From Anadara kagoshimensis (lineage: Eukaryota; Mollusca; Bivalvia; Arcoida; Arcidae), in the NCBI GenBank assembly GCA_021292105.1, contig CM037862.1, positions 4,572,895 to 4,636,894 on the forward strand: a stretch of 64,000 nt of DNA, read 5' to 3'. The stretch's first letter is position 1. Each line of letters begins with the position of its first letter. The translations under genes were made by a program, and so were the position numbers. This document shows, piece by piece, positions 1-10,760 of this stretch. The notes beneath the pieces were generated by a model. The model worked only from the letters and a program-made list of their open reading frames with translations, was not told the origin of the DNA and did not search any database.

Positions 1-250
1 AACTAGAAAAACTGTGAGCCACAAGCTCACAGAAAATAGCCCCGCTCCAAATAATCCATCGGATCAAATTTTTAAATAGGAGGCGCACATTTACATTATA
101 TCACAAAGATTGTGTGAAAGTTTCATGAAAATCCATTGAAGGGTTTAGGAGGAGTTGCGGATAAGAGATGGATACCCTAAGGTGTAACGGAACGACGGAC
201 AGACACCCCTATTACTATATACCCTCCATTTTTTATGCAGGGGTATAATT
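1..250 (+). repeat. dispersed 240-bp repeat, copy 1 (cut by window start)
   Basis: This segment is repeated with about 90% identity at 1,811-2,055. It ends in a GC-rich hairpin just before a GGGGTATAAT terminus. A degenerate stretch before the hairpin (gacggacagacacccc) is typical of a dispersed repeat seen in many marine invertebrate genomes, as I recall it. No coding capacity is visible. The class (SINE, MITE or other) cannot be decided from two copies, one of which is clipped by the window edge. Confidence 0.6.
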
Positions 251-345
251 ACTAACCCTTTGAAATTTAAAATTGGTAAATTTTACAGGTCATATGTGCA
301 TTTTATTTTGTAACTGCGTATATGTTTGCTACAAACTATAGAGAC
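251..345. repeat. duplicated flank of the 240-bp repeat
   Basis: About 95 bp, from the post-hairpin sequence to 'ctatagagact', recur at 2,050-2,165 and 38,458-38,562. Here the block runs straight into the minisatellite at 366, whereas at the other two sites it continues into different DNA. It is therefore a third, truncated copy of the 1.5-2.3 kb module. Confidence 0.7.
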
Positions 346-365
346 TATATGACTAGAGGGATGGT

Positions 366-1235
366 TACTGCCCGTCCAAAGTCGGGATACATTTTTACAT
401 TATACCCAGTTTCTGTCCAAAGTTGGGGATGTATTTTTACATTATATCCCCTGCCCGTCTAAAGTCAGGATACATTTTTACATTATACCCAGTTTCTGTC
501 CAAAGTTGGGGATGCATTTTTACATTATATCCCCTGCCCGTCTAAAGTCAGGATACATTTTTACATTATACCCAGTTTCTGTCCAAAGTTGGGGATGCAT
601 TTTTACATTATATCCACTGCCCGTCCAAAGTCGGGATACATTTTTACATTATACCGAGTTTCTATCCAAAGTTGGGGATGCATTTTTACATTATATACAG
701 TGTCCATCCAAAGTCTGGATACATTTTTACATTATATCCAGTTTCTGTCCAAAGTCGGGGATGCATTTTTACATTATATACAGTGTCCATCCAAAGTCTG
801 GATACATTTTTACATTATACCCATTTTCTGTCTAAAGTCTGGATACATTTTTACATTATACCCAGTTTCTGTCCAAAGTCGGGATACATTTTTACATTCT
901 ATCCAGTGTCCATCCAAAGTCTGGATACATTTTTACATTATACCGAGTTTCTGTCCAAAGTCGGGATACATTCTTACATTATAACAAGTTTCTGTCAAAA
1001 GTCGGGGATGCATTTTTACATTATACCAAGTTTCTATCAAAAGTCGGTGATGCATTTTTACATTGTATCCACTGCCCGTCCAAAGACTGGATACATTTTT
1101 ACATTATACCCAGTTTCTGTCCAAAGTCTGGATACATTTTTACATTATACCCAGTTTCTGTGTAAAGTCGAGGATGCATTTTTACATTAAATCCAGTGCC
1201 CGTTCAAAGTCGGGATACATTTTGACATAAGTAGT
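366..1235. repeat. 41/42-bp minisatellite, about 21 units
   Basis: Tandem units of 41-42 bp share a core reading catttttacattata followed by ccagtttctgtccaaagt. Two unit types alternate (ending gggata or ggggatg), giving an 83-bp higher-order dimer in the left half. Because 83 is not a multiple of three, the array translates openly in three overlapping frames; these open frames are artefacts. Related short arrays occur at 8,758-8,840 and 42,431-42,660. Confidence 0.9.
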
Positions 1236-1242
1236 ATATAAG

Positions 1243-1400
1243 TTAGCTAGCTAAACAGGAGGTGCTTACCCTTCCGGAGCACCCAGCCTTACTTCCCTGG
1301 TAGAAGTTAACGTGTCTAACCTAACTTGTCAGTTCCAAGGTTTTTACTTTGCTTCTGGATTGTTATTTGGACATTGTTAGTATGTTTTTCTTATAAAGAC
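1243..1400 (+). repeat. PLE-associated terminal repeat, plus orientation
   Basis: One member of a roughly 150-bp family that recurs on both strands through the window. It contains gctagctaaacagg, then a short stem (ggtgct / agcacc), then ttccctggtagaagtt and a stretch ending in a gtatgtttttc-like tail. At better preserved loci (21.3, 22.7, 25.0 and 26.9 kb) the same block directly follows PLE reverse-transcriptase C-terminal coding sequence, so it is probably the PLE 3' region. Here it stands alone. Confidence 0.65.
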
Positions 1401-1527
1401 ATTATTTGGACATACACAAAATACAAATAAAACAATGTTTAGAAACACTTAACAATCAGATTGAAAATTTATTTAAAATCAGAATGAAACCATATCAATA
1501 TAAAAAAATTACAATATTAAATCAAAA

Positions 1528-2330
1528 GTACCCAGCAGGGAATGAATCATTCAAACTCCGCCATATGTGCAGTAAAGAATAATGTTTATTCTGTAATTTA
1601 CATTTAAAAGTCGTTTGATCATTTGTCATTTGCTAACATATAAAAATAAGACAAATTAGAGTTAATTATGTGTAAGCTTGGATAATCGATTAAAGATAAG
1701 ATATATATGTTAGAATACATTTGTTGACGCATCACTACAGTTAAAGTTAAGGTTAATGGAATATATGTACATATATGACTAGAGGGATGGTTAGGTAATG
1801 CTTACGAAACGAAACTAGAAAAACTGTGAGCCACAAGCTCACAAAAAATACCCCCCGCTCCAAAAAATCCATCGGGTCATATTTTAAATAGGAGGCGCAC
1901 ATCTACATTATATCACAAAGATTGTGTGAAAGTTTCATGAAAATCCATTAAAGGGTTTAGGAGGAGTTGGGGATAAGAGATAGATACCCTAAGGTGTAAC
2001 CGAAGGACGAACAGACACCCCTATCACTATTTACCCCCACTTTTTAAGCGGGGGTATAATTATTAACCCTTTGAAGTTCGGTTAAAATTGGTATATTTTA
2101 CAGGTCATATGTGCATTTTATTTTGTAACTGCGTATTTGTTTGCTACAAACTATAGAGACTTAGGTAGCAAATTGTAGGACGTGACTTGAAAAATTGAGT
2201 ACATATTTCGAGGTTTAAAAAAATATCACCATGTCACTTAACCTGGGGTCAAAAGACAACATTTGATGATTTGTAAAAGTGTAAAAAGTGCAAAAGTGAA
2301 GAATTGTAAAAGGTTAACTTCATCACAAAT
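1528..2330. repeat. left end of the large duplicated unit (copy A)
   Basis: The sequence from 'agtacccagcagggaatg' matches 38,168-38,735 over several hundred bases. Copy B lacks the internal 240-bp repeat (1,813-2,055), so B preserves something close to the empty site. After about 2,330 the two copies diverge completely until 6,533/39,983. No gene is recognised here. Confidence 0.85.
1813..2055 (+). repeat. dispersed 240-bp repeat, copy 2
   Basis: Near-identical to positions 1-250. It ends in an accccc/gcggggg hairpin and the terminus ggggtataat. It is absent at the corresponding site in copy B near 38,452, which reads directly from cttacgaaacga into attattcaccctttg. That makes it a presence/absence insertion between duplicates. 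A clean target-site duplication is not obvious. Confidence 0.65.
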
Positions 2331-5275
2331 AAAAAGTATTTAAATAAACAAACAATTCTAAAACCCTATATAGTATATACATGTACACTATATCATGACG
2401 CTACACATATCCTTTAATATATTAATGTATATACCGCCTCTTTGTGTCAAGTATTCATGTATTTTTGTTCTGTTGGTGTACAATGCTTTCATGTGATTAT
2501 ATAACTTGCTTTATGTGTCAAATGATAAAAACATTAAAAATTAAAAAAATTCTAAAAGCTGCTTAGTTCATTTAAAATGTTTCTCCCTTAAATGCTGAAA
2601 CTGTTTTCAGAAATATACCATAATAAATACATCGCCTTTGTAGGTTAAACACGTGACCTTTTACCAGGGAAGTAAGGCTAGGTGCTTTGAAAGGGGAAGT
2701 AACTCCTATTACATCCGTCATGTATGTAATTATTATTAAGAATGCAATGAACATAGCCAGGCTAATTTTATACTTATTAACAATAGTGTGTTGACTGAAA
2801 ATAAAACTTTTTTATTTCTGTGGTTGTCATTCCTAATACAATACAATTGTAACAATATTTTCCCTCCGTATGTGGTTTTTAAAATTATTTATTTATTTAT
2901 TTATTTATTTTTTGCAGAAAGTGTAAATAAAAGATATATCAAAGTATGTTCGTGAAAACCTATGGTGATATTGTGAAGGAATGAAAACTATCTCATTCCT
3001 CAGTAATTTCATACGTCGTATGCCTCTGGTATATCTTCTTTCTTCAGAGCACTCTCTCTGTCTCAATTCCCTGGTGGAACTTCACGTATTAAATTGTCAG
3101 TTTCAAAGCTAATACTTTGATTTGGGATTGTGATATGGACATGTCTGGGTATGTATGTTTTTTATTTAAAATTCATTGTTCGTGTGTTTTTTTGCATTTG
3201 TAAAGTTATTAATACGTTTAATACTTTTATTCAAACAATGCACAAGCTTTAAAACGTTAAGGTCTCAGTTTCTAATACCCGAAGAGAGTTTGCGGTTATT
3301 TTGCCAAGCACCTTACAGATTGCCAACATGACAGTTTATCATACTTTGTGATGGGAAGGTACAGCCATGATGAATGTTTATAATTCATATGCAAATAACC
3401 AACGGGACATTTTGTATTTCATATGCAAATAAGCTTTCTTTCTCAAGTGTATATAAATGTATATTTTTGTATTCTGTATTTTGTACTAAACACCACATTG
3501 ATAATAAAATGTGTAATAAAGTTTAGAGTCGTGTTGCAATATATATAAAAATGAAATTTTACGTGTATCGAGAAAGAAAATGTCAAATGAGTGTTTCCAA
3601 ACAAGTTTTAAACATAGGTCTATAGTATACATTGTGAATTTAAATAGGTCACAAATCCAATCTTTATTTGTTCATTGAGTCAGGTAATATGTAATAATGC
3701 AAACAACCCTCTCCAAACTTGAATTTTGAAAACTCAATCTATGGGGGAGTTAGATATTTTGACGCATCGGGTCCACCAAAAAATTAAGTAATAACCAATT
3801 AAAAGCTATATTGGTCATAAGCAAAGGTTGAAACTACCATTAATTAATGTTATCATATAAAGGCTAACTATTGAGACTGAAAACTACCATTAATTAATTA
3901 TGTCATATGACTACAAAAACACCAAAATAACCGATTGTTGACGTCATATTACATGTATTTTCATTTTTCACTGCCAACCTTTCGTTGACGTCGCTGTACT
4001 ACATGGTCAACACTTCTTAACTTGCGTTTGTGTGGGATGTTTTCGAAAATGTTTACGCCGCGAATTCCCGAAATAATACCGTTTTTTACAGAAAAAAATG
4101 AAGTGATATGTTTCCATATCAAATGGAAATAATGATTCCGCATTAACATTAGAGATTAGTACGTGATGCTGCGAAATCCATTCGGCACTGTCATCGCTGT
4201 TTTAAACAAAATAATTAAGCAGGAATTGACCATTTGATATAACACTTGTTATCCTCCCTAGAGTCCGGATATTAACCAGATGACCGAGGATAATCTTCTG
4301 TTCGGTAGCATTTGTTCATAATTGAATCAAGGCAGACCTTTTTGAATATTGCAATTGTTCATAGTAACATAACAGTAGAGTATTTGGTACAACTGAAAGA
4401 TCTGCAGCTGACTTGGGTAGAGGCTGAGACGAAGGCAAATAACAGATCTGAATGGTGAAATATTGTATTGACCCTATGCTACACCAGGGGCGAAAGGGAT
4501 TGTTAGGTAGGTAATTAGGTACAATGCATTTTTGTACGATTTCAGGTTACTGTGTCACGGTGATACTTGTATATATTATGTCATGGTAACTAGCCGTTGT
4601 TCAGAATATCTTGTGGGAACATTGCATTTACACATTTTTCACAAAGTCACGTTTTCATTTCTGCTTGATTTTACACATGTTTTTAATTATTATTTTTCAT
4701 TTCGGCAGTCATAATTGCTTCACCTATGCCAGTAAATATGAAGATTTGTTGGCAATTTTAACTTTGTTCAGAGAGAATTTTAGTTAGTTCTGTGGCTGGT
4801 GATATTTAGTAAGTTTTCATCAGTTATTTGTTTAAAGCACACTTCCTCTCTCCGTGGAAAGAAAAGGACAACAGATTTAAGTCTGGCCATCGCTAGGTGT
4901 AATCAAAAGTCGAATTACGGAAGTCATATTTTTTTTTTTTTCAGAAATGAAATTCATTCTAGCGAGATAGTCATCAAGTGCGGAACTGAAATCCACCTTA
5001 TTTACGATATTGTTCTTTCATTGCATATCGTTTGTTATTTTTGTAATGCATAATATGTCAAATATTTTGATGGGTTTCTAAATGAAATGTTAAATGAGGT
5101 ACCACTATCCAGAATGATGTTGATTATTGAAAAATAAGTTTTAAAATAATTTCCAAAATGGACCACACATGTCCTTTATGACATTGCATGTTCTATAAAA
5201 TAAAGTTTCTTCTTTCCTAAAAGATGGAAAACGGATAGAGTCGCGATATTATTACAAACGGTTATAAATGAGTTA
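2331..5275. other. unassigned AT-rich DNA with degraded repeats
   Basis: No supportable gene is seen. The stretch contains a decayed minus-strand terminal repeat at about 2,643-2,740, a decayed plus-strand one at about 3,045-3,165, and a (TTTA)n tract at 2,886-2,911. A 23-bp near-repeat (tcatatgcaaataa type) lies at about 3,385-3,432, and the paired motif 'aaactaccattaattaat' occurs at about 3,831 and 3,881. Short open frames here have no recognisable similarity and no splice context. Confidence 0.6.
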
Positions 5276-5378
5276 AAGTGTGTGTGTGTGTGTGTGTGTG
5301 GTGTGTGTGTGGTGTATGTGTGTGTGTGTGTGTGTATGTGCGTGTGTGTTGTGTGTGGTGTGTGTGTGTGTGTGTGTA

Positions 5379-5415
<37 letters not shown>

Positions 5416-5418
5416 GTT
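5276..5418. repeat. (TG)n microsatellite
   Basis: About 140 bp of interrupted TG repeats with occasional GGTG, TATG and CGTG variants. His/Thr- and Cys/Val-rich open frames on the two strands are artefacts of the repeat. Confidence 0.97.
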
Positions 5419-5669
5419 CAAGTCATGTAATACCAATAACTCGTAAAAACAATCACACTCATGGAATCTTAATGTTAAAAATAGAAAAACTCATATATAT
5501 ATATGATATTAAACTCCCGCCAATCACGACCACACGATACATGTATAATGCTATTACATAATCTTGATTGTAACCTCTATAGTAACACCAAATACTTGTA
5601 TTTATGTATATCTGCACGACACTTTCCCTGATTAAAAAAGAGAAAGCAACAACACTTTTAACTTGAAAA

Positions 5670-5730
5670 ATGGACAACACAGTTCTACACAAATGGGTGA
5701 TTTATATTTCATTATTTCTTCTAAGTTCTG
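5670..5730 (+). CDS. candidate first coding exon (signal peptide)
   Basis: An ATG at 5,670 opens a 20-codon stretch with a short polar start followed by a hydrophobic run (VIYISLFLLSS), then a near-perfect donor, CTG|GTAAGT, at 5,731. This is the layout of a first exon of a secreted protein, ending in phase 1. I could not find a convincing second exon: the best acceptor (5,872, tttatttacag) leads to an in-frame stop after four codons. It may be an orphaned exon or a chance match. Copy B has no counterpart. Confidence 0.3.
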
Positions 5731-6065
5731 GTAAGTAAAACAAAAGCTTTACTTTTAGTTATTTTTTTTATTTCAGTTTATTTATTTATACCCGTATTAT
5801 GATGTCTAAACCGTGGCGTTTATTAAAATGATATATATTGCGAAATATTAAACCGTGGCGTTTTATTTACAGAATGTATATTGTGAAATATTATTTAAAA
5901 TAAGTGTTGACTTTTTAAAGAAATATCTCTTCCTGTATGCAATCCATACAATGCCGTTGTCGATAAGGCTCGAATCGGCACTAGTTATTATATTAATAAA
6001 TTCAATCTTTATGATTGGCTAAACGGTAACACGTGACCATTGGATCTTACATCATATACTACGGA
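5731..6065. other. unassigned AT-rich DNA with a short tandem duplication
   Basis: An approximately 45-bp unit (taaaccgtggcgttt followed by tgtatattgcgaaatatta) is duplicated in tandem at about 5,808-5,905. Nothing else is recognised. Confidence 0.5.
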
Positions 6066-6506
6066 TTTTCCGGTGAATATCAAATTCAGTGTACGTCATC
6101 GGTTTTTGTTGAGGTTTTCCGTAAAATGATTAGAACGTCATCAATTAAATGTACGCAAGTGATTGTGTCTTGTTATTTTTTCATAGAATGATAAGGTTAT
6201 GGCATTATCAATTTACAATGTAGTGTGTAATTGATTGTGTCTCATCCGGAATGACTTTTTTTTCATAGAATCAGACTTAAAAGGTCAATGCGGGATAATT
6301 TTAGTGTCATCAACCAGGGTGGACAGGGAAATCTAACATTGGTAAATTAGTTAGATTGTCTGGTCACGGCTTTAAGAAAACATTGTAAACCGAAGTGCCA
6401 CAGTGCCTCAATTATATAAAAAAACAGTTATGGAGTTTTTAGTTGTTGTATATTATACAATTATGGACTTTTAGTGGTTGTATATGGTGTGATATTCACC
6501 GGAAAA
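6066..6506. mobile_element. possible MITE with 17-bp inverted termini
   Basis: TTTTCCGGTGAATATCA at 6,066-6,082 is a perfect inverted match to 6,490-6,506, enclosing about 440 bp with no coding sequence. Imperfect internal direct repeats (gattgtgtc followed by ttcatagaat) occur at about 6,160 and 6,235. The true outer ends and a target-site duplication are not clear. It lies just left of the point where homology to copy B resumes. Confidence 0.45.
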
Positions 6507-6532
6507 ATAAATATTGATCGAGGCGACAGCCG

Positions 6533-8505
6533 AGGTATATGCGATTCGATATATATGTTTTATATGTAATGGAAAAGGTGAATAAAATAAAGAGAATGGT
6601 AGTTTTAAATCGTTATAAAGAAGGTGGACTTAAAGATCCACAAATATTGTCCGTCTGTCGTGCAATGAAAATGTCCTGGTTACTGAAAGTATTAGGTCCA
6701 CTAAATCAGTCAGCCTGGAAAATTCTTCTGGTAGATAAACTAGAACAGTTGCAGGGGATAAGTTACTACAATTACATAAAGATGGATTTATTAAAGTATC
6801 AATTCAATTTAATTCGTTGTGGTAGTCAGTTTTTAAACGTTGATCAGTTATTCAAGAGTCCCCTACCGCAACCTCTAATAACATTTATTACAATGCTTAT
6901 GGTTCAATCCACATATACCTATAAAAAATGATATTTTTGAAAACCATGTTAAAAATGTCTGTTTTGTATCAATGATCTTAAAAATTATAAAGGCAAATTA
7001 TTGACGTTTGAAGAGTGCAAGGCAACCTTTAGTTTATCATTGAACTATTTTCATACATTATTATGTTTCATGCTTTCAGGAGAGACCTGTGCTTCTATAC
7101 TCCCTAAGACAATACTAGCGTAGCACTAGTCCTGAAGGAAAAATAATAATGTTTAGTACATCAACTGACACTTTAATGCATTGTGTATTCTAACCATTGC
7201 TGACCTTTCAATTAACAGTCAGACATTTAGACACAAGACAATTCCAATTGTGTAGTGTACAATCTGGTCAGATATGAATTTATCTTTGTCCTCGTCGTCC
7301 AATCTTGACGCCAGGTTTGTTTACAAATTTGCGTTCTTGTTCCCACGGTGGCGAGTGCAAAAGTATAGTTGCCGTCTAAAAAACAATAGTACCTTGCTGT
7401 CAACGGTACTATACTCGTTGCAAACGACAGACAGAAACTATATAAAATACATATCCAATTGATTTCCTACAATTTATTATGTGATGTACTGTATAATGAA
7501 CTTATTAGTTCTTTGCTAAAATCTTGGAGAAAAACTTTAAAAGAGACTAACATAAATATGATAGATCAGATTACAAACAAGCACAAAGACCTTTTAAAAT
7601 CTTACAGAAAAATAACAAAAGGCTTTTATAAAATATTTGTGACGAATATAAAAGAACATCATATCCATATCAATAATCGTCGAACAATAAACCCAATATT
7701 AACCTTGAGAGACATTTTTGGGATCAAACATACCAGATACCTTTTTTATATAACAGACAATTCAAAACTGCAATTCTATCAATTAAAAATAAAACATAGA
7801 ATATACTTTACAAATATCAAAACGATGAAATGTTAACTTATTGAAACCTAACTTTATACTTTTTGTGGTGAATTTAAAGATACAGTCCAACATAATTTCT
7901 ATAAATGCAATACATCGTATACCAAAAATATCTGGCTATTCTTTAACGAAAAACTTAAGAACACAAAATTCTGAAATTTCCAAAACAACATCGGAATTTA
8001 TATTTGGTGTCCAAACATCGAAGCAACCACTCAACTTGTGTCTGCTACTTACTAATTCTTAGTTGCACCTTTGAAGAATGAATAAAAATAACTAAATGTT
8101 CGTTCATGTTTAGAAACTTTTACAAAAAAATTATTTAATTTTCGGTATCACTGTAATATCCCGGAAAGAGAGATCGAAAATCAAATATTTGGAATGAAAT
8201 CGACTCAATATTAAATCTGTAAAGTGTATAATGATCCCTCTTAGCAATCACAAGTCTGTTTTTTTAGATTAACCTCAATTTAACCATACATAATTTTTTC
8301 AGATATAAGTGCTTCATTATTATTTTATTGTTATTATTGTTATTTTTCTTATTTAAGATATTTAAAAAAGAGAACTGCCCATAAAATATTGTACTGTACT
8401 TGTATTATTGTATAAGTATTATCATTGTATTGTTCAAGTGAGTTTGTTTTGTAACAATATTATATTAATGACTGTTATGTAATTTTGTGTCAAATAAAAA
8501 ATATG
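6533..8505 (+). pseudogene. decayed L1/Tx1-type LINE, ORF2 C-terminal half (copy A)
   Basis: The plus strand encodes, in broken frames, the part of ORF2 downstream of the reverse transcriptase catalytic core. First comes a block around RYKEGGLK (6,604-6,640), homologous to YEKGGLKMIDI in the intact element at 18.2 kb. A continuation follows at about 6,965-7,115 and then another block at 7,459-7,836. Last, at about 7,846-7,905, is the C-terminal CCHC motif (C-x2-..H-x4-C type; clearer in copy B). The 3' end is near 8,505, after an A-rich tail. Stops and frameshifts make it non-functional. About 350 bp at 7,105-7,455 do not fit ORF2 and may be an insertion. Confidence 0.75.
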
Positions 8506-8757
8506 AATCAGAATCATTCGTCCTTAAAGTAGTAAATGTACATTAATTCATCTTTCTCAAATTATAATTACATATGTAGTACAATTTGATCTTTTATAAT
8601 ACAAGTTTAATGTACATATCAGCTATACTTAATTATGTTTGTATTTCTATTGACAATATAGATATAAGTGTTTTATTTTGGTCTTTAAATTCTAGCTTTA
8701 TAAAATTGGAATAATTATTTAATATTGACTATATGTCTATAGATTTTGATCTGTTAA

Positions 8758-8840
8758 GGTATACCTTTTGACATTATATCCAGTGTTCGCCCAGAGTTGG
8801 GGATACCTTTATACATTATATCCAGTGTTTCCCCAGAGCT
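8758..8840. repeat. two-unit relic of the about 42-bp minisatellite
   Basis: Two units read 'acattatatccagtgtt..cccagag' and belong to the same family as the array at 366-1,235. The homologous site in copy B (42,431-42,660) carries five or more units, so the locus has changed copy number since duplication. Confidence 0.75.
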
Positions 8841-8945
8841 TACTAATATTCTTTGTTACATATTTTAGTATCTCGTATTGCTAACGACAATTTTAGTTTT
8901 TTCACAGTGATGTTTAAGGCAGGTGTTGCTCTTTTTATATTTTAG

Positions 8946-9099
8946 TGGTACCGACAATGCTCATTGCTTATTGTTACATGTGCAGTTATGGGTATTATAA
9001 ACTTTTTTAAGCCTAGTGAAGCACATCGTGTTGTGGGTCATATGCTTACTATAGATACTGTTGTTACAGCTCAAGCTACAGCTACTACAACTTTTACAC
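8946..9099 (+). CDS. candidate internal exon conserved in both duplicates (copy A)
   Basis: An acceptor-like pyrimidine/T-rich tract ending in tttag at 8,945 and a strong donor, CAC|GTAAGT, at 9,100 bound 154 nt. One frame is open throughout. It encodes a hydrophobic run (LLIVTCAVMGII), then KPSEAHR, then a Thr/Ala-rich end (TAQATATTTF). The copy B homologue at 42,758-42,911 keeps both splice signals and length, but its first codon is TAG in this frame. I do not recognise a family. A signal-anchor or signal-peptide region followed by a Thr-rich stalk is one reading. No partner exon was found. Confidence 0.3.
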
Positions 9100-9780
9100 G
9101 TAAGTTATATTCTTCAACCTTTTCACTATGTTCTTCTTAATTCCATGAAGTGACAGGCAAGCTACTGCTACGACACTACTCCTTAAATATCAACATAAGA
9201 TATATGAATGTCGGGATTAAAGTCGTATACCTAACAAAAGCCAAACTTCGAAAGTGTTAGAGATATCTTGTAATTTTTAGTGAATCTGGCATGGCGAATT
9301 ACTACTCTGGCATCGGAGTTAGTATTTTGCCATAGCGAATTGCAAAATCCCCCTTATTCGCTTTCGTACACAAGAGCCAGTCAACACAACAATAAATGAA
9401 TGCAATTACGTGAGATAAAAGTATAATCCAAATAATGATAAGAAAGGGGTAACGACTTTATTGGAAATGATATAAAAGCCAATAGACATATAGTGGAATT
9501 GTCCCATATGGTTCCAGGACTTATCGTGGTACAATGTCACATTTCTAAAACATAAATTGCGGTTCACTCATGCTACCTAAATATACCAGAGCGGAAATAC
9601 CATTTCCTTTTACTCGTTATTTTTTTTCGAAGTCTTTTAACAATACTGTATTATTGTAGTTAGGACAGTTAAAAATTAAAAAAGTAAAGAGATACTATAC
9701 ACACATTACTGGAGACCACCGTAACATTGTATCTATATATTTAATACATGTCTGAAGTCAAGGTAACAGCATTAATTTTT
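9100..9780. other. unassigned; partly replaced in copy B
   Basis: No gene is seen. Homology to copy B holds to about 9,415. The next roughly 355 bp (9,416-9,770) are replaced in B by about 670 bp of unrelated sequence (43,215-43,888), after which homology resumes. Confidence 0.6.
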
Positions 9781-10260
9781 TTATTTGACTCAACAACTTA
9801 AATATCAATGTTCACATCACCTGCTATATTGCACAAAATAGAAATTCTGTATATTAACTATGGTGTATATGTTAAAGTGTAAGTTAAACGATTTTCGATA
9901 ATTTGAATATAAATAGTAAATGCCGTAATTAAAACAATGTCGAAAACCCCGTAAACGTACATGGTCTCCTTTTCGAGATATACGTGGTGAAACCTCAAAT
10001 TTTGCACCTGGAAAAATTTGTAATCAAGCCTGTACAGGCAACCTCCGGTTTTCGACGATCACACTTGTGGCGTCATCAATAAGTACATGTAGCGCGAAAG
10101 TGCGCGTGATGCACTAACAACTGTTTGGGTTACAACGACTGAAAGGTTATTTGACTCAACAAGTTAAATATCAATGTTCACATCACCTGCTATATTGTAC
10201 AAAATAGAAATTTTGTATATTAACTATGGTGTATATATTAAATATGTCTACATAAGATCA
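9781..10260. repeat. approximately 100-bp direct repeat flanking 260 bp private to copy A
   Basis: 'gactcaacaa.ttaaatatc' through 'aactatggtgtatat' occurs at about 9,786-9,882 and again at 10,151-10,246, separated by about 265 bp. Copy B has one copy only (43,910-43,997) and lacks the spacer. The structure is consistent either with insertion plus duplication in A or with deletion between direct repeats in B. Confidence 0.7.
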
Positions 10261-10270
10261 GTGACATCAT

Positions 10271-10760
10271 CTTGTTTTATGGCTGGGGATTTATGTAATT
10301 TTGGTCCAACAGAGAAGCATGATTCTAATGTTTCTAAAGAATCATAACTACCAAAAAAGTTTATTCAATAAAATTCTAGTTGCAACAAAATTTGAGTATA
10401 AAGGAGGAAGATAATTCCAAAGTATGTTTTGCCTCTAATTTATACTGTCTTGTGTTGTAGTAATCCTGCTTCCTTTGGTATAGTTTAGTTTTATAATCTC
10501 AGGCTGTATTTTTATCAGCTTTAAATGAAAAAAAAAATAAATGAATTTCTTACACTATATATACCTAGGAGTAGACTATAGTTAAGCGTGTCACATGAAT
10601 GATAATTACTGTGTCATGTTCTTTGTTTCATTAACATTCCACTAGGTAAATAAGGCCGGGTGCTCTATAATAGCAATCTTGTTTTATGGCTGGGGATTTA
10701 TGTAATTGGTCCAACAGAGAAGCATGCTTCTACTATTTCCAAAGAATCATAACTTCCAGT
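10271..10760. repeat. approximately 80-bp direct repeat pair, period about 407 bp
   Basis: 'cttgttttatggctggggat' and the following ~60 bp occur at about 10,271 and again at 10,678. Both members are present in copy B (about 44,027 and 44,427), so this duplication predates the large one. Between them, at about 10,632-10,670, is a minus-strand fragment of the PLE terminal repeat (aaataaggccgggtgctct). Confidence 0.7.

Noticed and set aside
506..1190. Three overlapping plus-strand open frames of 109-172 codons with repeated FYII/FTLY motifs
   Set aside because: They are one 83-bp tandem repeat read in three frames (83 is not divisible by three); no splice or start context.
366..1235. CRISPR-like array
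   Set aside because: Units are contiguous tandem repeats without unique spacers, in an animal-type genome.
4799..5053. 84-codon open frame ending near 5,053
   Set aside because: No similarity, no splice or start context, and it runs through a T12 homopolymer; chance length in AT-rich DNA cannot be excluded.
5176..5561. His/Thr-rich and Cys/Val-rich open frames on both strands
   Set aside because: Direct translation of the (TG)n microsatellite.
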